The position numbers and the translations under genes were made by a program. Below, in pieces: positions 60,921 through 64,000 of a DNA stretch of 64,000 nucleotides (its first letter is position 1; every line of letters begins with the position of its first letter). The stretch spans positions 1-64,000 of the forward strand of contig NZ_JAMCCX010000015.1 of assembly GCF_024706985.1 (NCBI RefSeq), given 5' to 3'. The notes beneath the pieces were generated by a model. That model had not been told where the DNA came from. It made no database searches and was given only the letters and a program-made list of their open reading frames with translations. This DNA comes from Alicyclobacillus sp. SP_1. Lineage in GTDB: Bacteria > Bacillota > Bacilli > Alicyclobacillales > Alicyclobacillaceae.

Positions 60921-62000
60921 TTACAGGTGACGGTCAATGAAGACTTGTTCTTGAATTCGCTTTAAGCCCTCTTGGATAGTGCGCGCCCTAACGGAGCCAA
61001 TGCCTTCGACTTCATCCAACCGCTCGACGGAAGCTGCTAAAACATTGCTCAGCGTCTCGAAGTATTCCACGAGATTTTCGATGACTGGTTGAGGAAGTCT
61101 GGTGATTTTATTCAATATACGATATCCACGCGAGGGTATAATTTCGTCAGCCAAATCGACCATCGGCCCATATCCCAGCACGCGCGCCAGTGTCGTACCA
61201 TCGTGAAGTTCTTCGGTGCCCAGTTCGTGAACATGAGTCAGCATTTGGTGAGGTGTTGCGTCAGCATCGAAAAGGCCATAGTCTTTAACGAGGAGATACG
61301 CTTCTTCATCTACTCGCGAGACCAATTCGTCCAATTGCATTGAAATGAGCCGTCCTTCACTTCCAAGTTCCGTGATGTAGCGCCGGATTTCGGCACGCAC
61401 TCGCAAGACCATCTCAAACCTCTGCAGCACACTGGTGATATCGTGAAGCGTCACCAGTTCCTCAAACTCCAATGCACTCAGATTCGTTAACGATTGGTCT
61501 AAAACCGACTTGTATTTTTCTAGGGTTTGAATCGCTTGGTTGGCTTTCGTCAAGATGACGCCAATGTCTTTCAAACTGTATTTAAAATTCCCATGGTACA
61601 AGGTGATGACATTTCGGCGCTGGGAGATACAGACCACGAGTTGGTTTGTCTGCTTCGCCACTCGTTCTGCCGTACGGTGCCTGGTCCCCGTCTCGGAAGT
61701 TTGAATTGTGTGGTCTGGATTGAGATTTGTGTTCGCATGAAGTACGCGCTTCAAATCTTCACTGACAATCAGCGCTCCATCCATCTTGGCTAATTCATAA
61801 AGATGAGCCGGAGTCAATTCACATTGAATCGAAAATCCGCCATCCATAATTGACAGCACTTGCTCCGATGCACCTACGACAATCAGTCCACCAGTCTTCG
61901 CCCGCAGAATGTTTTCAATACCCTCGCGCAAGACAGTACCAGGCGCCACTGTTCTCAAAATCTTAGTGATCATCGCTTCTCTCTTTGCGTCTTCTCTCAT
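60921..62000 (-). CDS. disA: DNA integrity-scanning diadenylate cyclase DisA
   Basis: The 359-residue protein has an N-terminal DAC domain with DGA at 74-76 and RHR at 107-109, a linker domain and C-terminal helix-hairpin-helix motifs (LDEVEGIGSVRARTIQEGL). DisA makes c-di-AMP and responds to branched DNA structures. It begins 4 bases after the radA stop, as in Bacillus. Confidence 0.98.
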   Translation of the reverse strand: MREDAKREAMITKILRTVAPGTVLREGIENILRAKTGGLIVVGASEQVLSIMDGGFSIQCELTPAHLYELAKMDGALIVSEDLKRVLHANTNLNPDHTIQTSETGTRHRTAERVAKQTNQLVVCISQRRNVITLYHGNFKYSLKDIGVILTKANQAIQTLEKYKSVLDQSLTNLSALEFEELVTLHDITSVLQRFEMVLRVRAEIRRYITELGSEGRLISMQLDELVSRVDEEAYLLVKDYGLFDADATPHQMLTHVHELGTEELHDGTTLARVLGYGPMVDLADEIIPSRGYRILNKITRLPQPVIENLVEYFETLSNVLAASVERLDEVEGIGSVRARTIQEGLKRIQEQVFIDRHL

Positions 62001-62004
62001 CTCG

Positions 62005-63369
62005 TCACCTCGAGAAAGCTTCCGTCAGCGCATCGCCAATCGATGAAACACCGACCACTTCCAGACTGTCCGCTCGAAGGAGCGATGGGCTCCACCCATG
62101 CTTTGGCACAACGCATCTTTTGAAACCCAATTTTTGCGCCTCGCGAATGCGCTGTTCTAATCTTGACACTTGACGAACCTCGCCAGTAAGCCCAACTTCC
62201 CCAATGAAAACATCTCCTGCATGCAAAGCTCGATTGCGAAAACTCGAAGCAAGCGCCATGGCCATCCCTAAGTCCAAAGCCGGTTCGTCAACACGCACAC
62301 CGCCAGCTATATTGACATATGCATCAGATGATTGTAAATGCATGTCTACGCGCCGTTCGAGTACCGCCAACACCATATTCATCCGCTGTTGATCCGCTCC
62401 GGTTGCCATCCTCCTCGGTGTGCCAAAGCTAGACAGCGCAACCAGCGCCTGTACCTCCAGCAGAAGCGGACGACTCCCCTCAAGGGCCGCCACCACCGCC
62501 GAACCAGGCGCTTCATCAGGACGCTCTAACAAAAACATTTCCGAAGGATTGGCCACCTGCTCTAACCCATGCTCACGCATGTGAAAAATGGCCATTTCAT
62601 GAGTAGAGCCAAATCGATTTTTTACAGCACGCACAATTCGTTGGTCGTGATATCTGTCTCCCTCAAAGTATAGTACTGCATCCACCATGTGTTCAAGCAG
62701 TCGAGGCCCGGCCAGCAGTCCATCCTTCGTCACATGCCCAACGATACAGATAGCAATGCCAGCTTGTTTCGCCATTCTCAACAGCGTCCCCGTACACTCG
62801 CGAACCTGCGCTACGCTACCGGCAGCAGACGTTACCGAACTTCGGTAGACGGTTTGAATCGAATCGACAATCATGAAGTCTGGCGCAAGAGCACTCGCCT
62901 GTTGCAGTGCCGCATCCAAATTCGTTTCTGCCAGAACAAATAACCTTGGAGACAACGCGGCGAGTCGCTCGGCGCGCATCTTCAGTTGAGTCGTCGACTC
63001 TTCTCCAGAAACATAGAGAATCTTCTTCCCACTGCTCGCTAAGTTTCGGCAAATTTGCAAAAGTAGCGTCGATTTTCCGATGCCTGGGTCACCACCGATT
63101 AAGACAAGCGAACCAGGGACCACGCCACCACCGAGCACCCAGTCCAATTCCGACATGCCGGTACTGTATCGCTCTTCGCGTTCGAAGTGAACATCATCGA
63201 TAGCAATGGCAGAACTCGCCTGACCAAAGACGCCTCCACGCGCATCGGGAACGGTTTGAACGACTTCCTCAAGAGAATTCCACTCGCCACATCCTGAACA
63301 TCTTCCCAGCCATTTTGCTGACTCCGTGCCGCATTCTCGACAGATGAATTTTGACTTTGGCTTCGCCAT
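62005..63369 (-). CDS. radA: DNA repair protein RadA/Sms
   Basis: The 454-residue protein has an N-terminal C4 zinc motif (C10, C13, C24, C27), a RecA-like ATPase with Walker A GGDPGIGKST at 92-101, the RadA-specific KNRFGSTHE and a C-terminal Lon-like domain. It is a branch-migration helicase in recombination. ATG after GAGGGG. Confidence 0.98.
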   Translation of the reverse strand: MAKPKSKFICRECGTESAKWLGRCSGCGEWNSLEEVVQTVPDARGGVFGQASSAIAIDDVHFEREERYSTGMSELDWVLGGGVVPGSLVLIGGDPGIGKSTLLLQICRNLASSGKKILYVSGEESTTQLKMRAERLAALSPRLFVLAETNLDAALQQASALAPDFMIVDSIQTVYRSSVTSAAGSVAQVRECTGTLLRMAKQAGIAICIVGHVTKDGLLAGPRLLEHMVDAVLYFEGDRYHDQRIVRAVKNRFGSTHEMAIFHMREHGLEQVANPSEMFLLERPDEAPGSAVVAALEGSRPLLLEVQALVALSSFGTPRRMATGADQQRMNMVLAVLERRVDMHLQSSDAYVNIAGGVRVDEPALDLGMAMALASSFRNRALHAGDVFIGEVGLTGEVRQVSRLEQRIREAQKLGFKRCVVPKHGWSPSLLRADSLEVVGVSSIGDALTEAFSR

Positions 63370-63485
63370 TCATTTTTACCCCTCTACGGTCAGGCGCTAC
63401 CCTAGGACTCATCCATCTATCATACTCGATGGTCTAATTTTGTCCATGACACTGAATAGAAAAATGCGTCAAAAGAGAAAACATC

Positions 63486-63516
63486 CAGAACAAAAGCTCA
63501 CACCGCAGTGTGAGCT
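63486..63516 (-). terminator. Rho-independent terminator after clpC
   Basis: A 10-base stem (AAGCTCACAC at 63493-63502 with 63507-63516) and a four-base loop is followed on the minus strand by TTTTGTT. It ends the clpC transcript about 85 bases after its stop and precedes radA. Confidence 0.8.
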
Positions 63517-63601
63517 TCTACAAACTCATCCGTCCTTTCGATGGCGTCTGCTCGACCGAAGGCAAGCCCACTCTCCAATGGATGGCTCGCACCAACCGAG
63601 T

Positions 63602-64000
63602 TTAAACAGTAGCACCTTGCTCAATGTCTAATCCGCCATCTCCAAGCCCAATCCGCACCTGCTGTCCTTTGCGAATTTCACCCGACAGAAGTGCTTCTGA
63701 AAGTCTGTCTTCAATGTGGCGCACGATGGCCCGTTTGAGTGGGCGAGCTCCGTACTGCGGATCAAACCCTTCTTTAGCCAAGAACTGCTTTGCCTCGTCC
63801 GTCAACGTGAACTGAATCTCCTGCTCCTTCAAACGCTTTTGTAAATCTGCCACCATCAAATCGACGATATGGCCAATTTGCGTTTCGTCCAGCGCATGAA
63901 AGACGATGATTTCGTCAATTCGATTCAGAAACTCTGGACGGAAAGACTTCTTCAGGTCGTCCATCACTTTGCCTTTCATGCCCTCATATTCGCTTGACCG
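63602..64000 (-). CDS. clpC: ClpC ATPase, 3' end only (cut by window edge)
   Basis: The frame runs off the right edge. The visible 132 residues are the end of the second AAA+ module and the D2 small domain: KSFRPEFLNRIDEIIVFHAL (sensor and arginine-finger region), YGARPLKRAI (sensor 2) and IEDRLSEALL, as in ClpC/MecB chaperones of the Clp protease. Its place upstream of radA matches ClpC rather than ClpB or ClpE. Confidence 0.93.
   Translation of the reverse strand, partial: RSSEYEGMKGKVMDDLKKSFRPEFLNRIDEIIVFHALDETQIGHIVDLMVADLQKRLKEQEIQFTLTDEAKQFLAKEGFDPQYGARPLKRAIVRHIEDRLSEALLSGEIRKGQQVRIGLGDGGLDIEQGATV

Noticed and set aside
1-64000. CRISPR arrays, tRNA or rRNA genes, insertion sequences and phage genes
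   Set aside because: No spaced direct repeats, no tRNA or rRNA sequence and no transposase or integrase motif was found by reading both strands; a model-based scan was not possible.

Overview
The window is about 64 kb of a chromosome from a spore-forming Firmicute. The gene order is that of the conserved Bacilli core block (clpC - radA - disA - sigH - rpoBC - str - S10/spc/alpha - cwlD - gerD - cdaA - glmS), but it lacks several Bacillus signatures: sigW/rsiW, kbaA, ecfA1/ecfA2/ecfT, map, gltX and cysE. It has a more clostridial alpha operon with rpsD inside it. Together with a moderate G+C content (judged by eye) and frequent GTG/TTG starts, this suggests a deep-branching Bacillales such as an Alicyclobacillaceae relative; that placement is inference.

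Layout. 1-1552 (+): a decayed spoVAF-like germination gene whose C-terminal half is still open, followed by a gene of unknown function. 1635-6424 (-): a CcdC-like membrane protein and a 1385-residue SF1 helicase with a DUF4011-like N-terminus and a C-terminal PD-(D/E)xK/Vsr-like nuclease, a plausible stand-alone defence gene. 6783-13219 (-): glmS behind a clear glmS ribozyme, then glmM, cdaR, cdaA and an SGNH hydrolase. This block joins amino-sugar/peptidoglycan precursor synthesis to c-di-AMP production. 13340-19286: arginase and sporulation/germination genes (SpoIIM-like protein, pdaB, gerD, salA/mrp, cwlD and an unknown membrane-anchored protein).

19539-36230 (-) is one very long ribosomal superoperon (S10-spc-alpha-rplM/rpsI), with a strong promoter upstream of rpsJ and a strong terminator after rpsI. 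It carries 27 ribosomal protein genes plus secY, adk, a KOW protein, infA, rpoA and truA. 36586-41245 (-) is the str operon (L7Ae-like, rpsL, rpsG, fusA, tuf). 41378-53051 (-) holds rpoC, rpoB, a 16S-methyltransferase-like gene, L7/L12, L10, L1, L11, nusG, secE and rpmG. 53302-64000 (-) holds sigH, yacP, rlmB, mrnC, cysS, ispF, ispD, yacL, pssA, disA, radA and the 3' end of clpC.

Most of the window is conserved housekeeping sequence. The accessory interest is in the first 6.6 kb (decayed germination gene, orphan gene, helicase-nuclease) and in departures from the expected order. Many reading frames have in-frame upstream start codons. Where a Shine-Dalgarno sequence and family alignment decided the start I give the shorter form and say why (for example rpoB, rpoC, rplK, rplR, rpsE and adk start at TTG or GTG).
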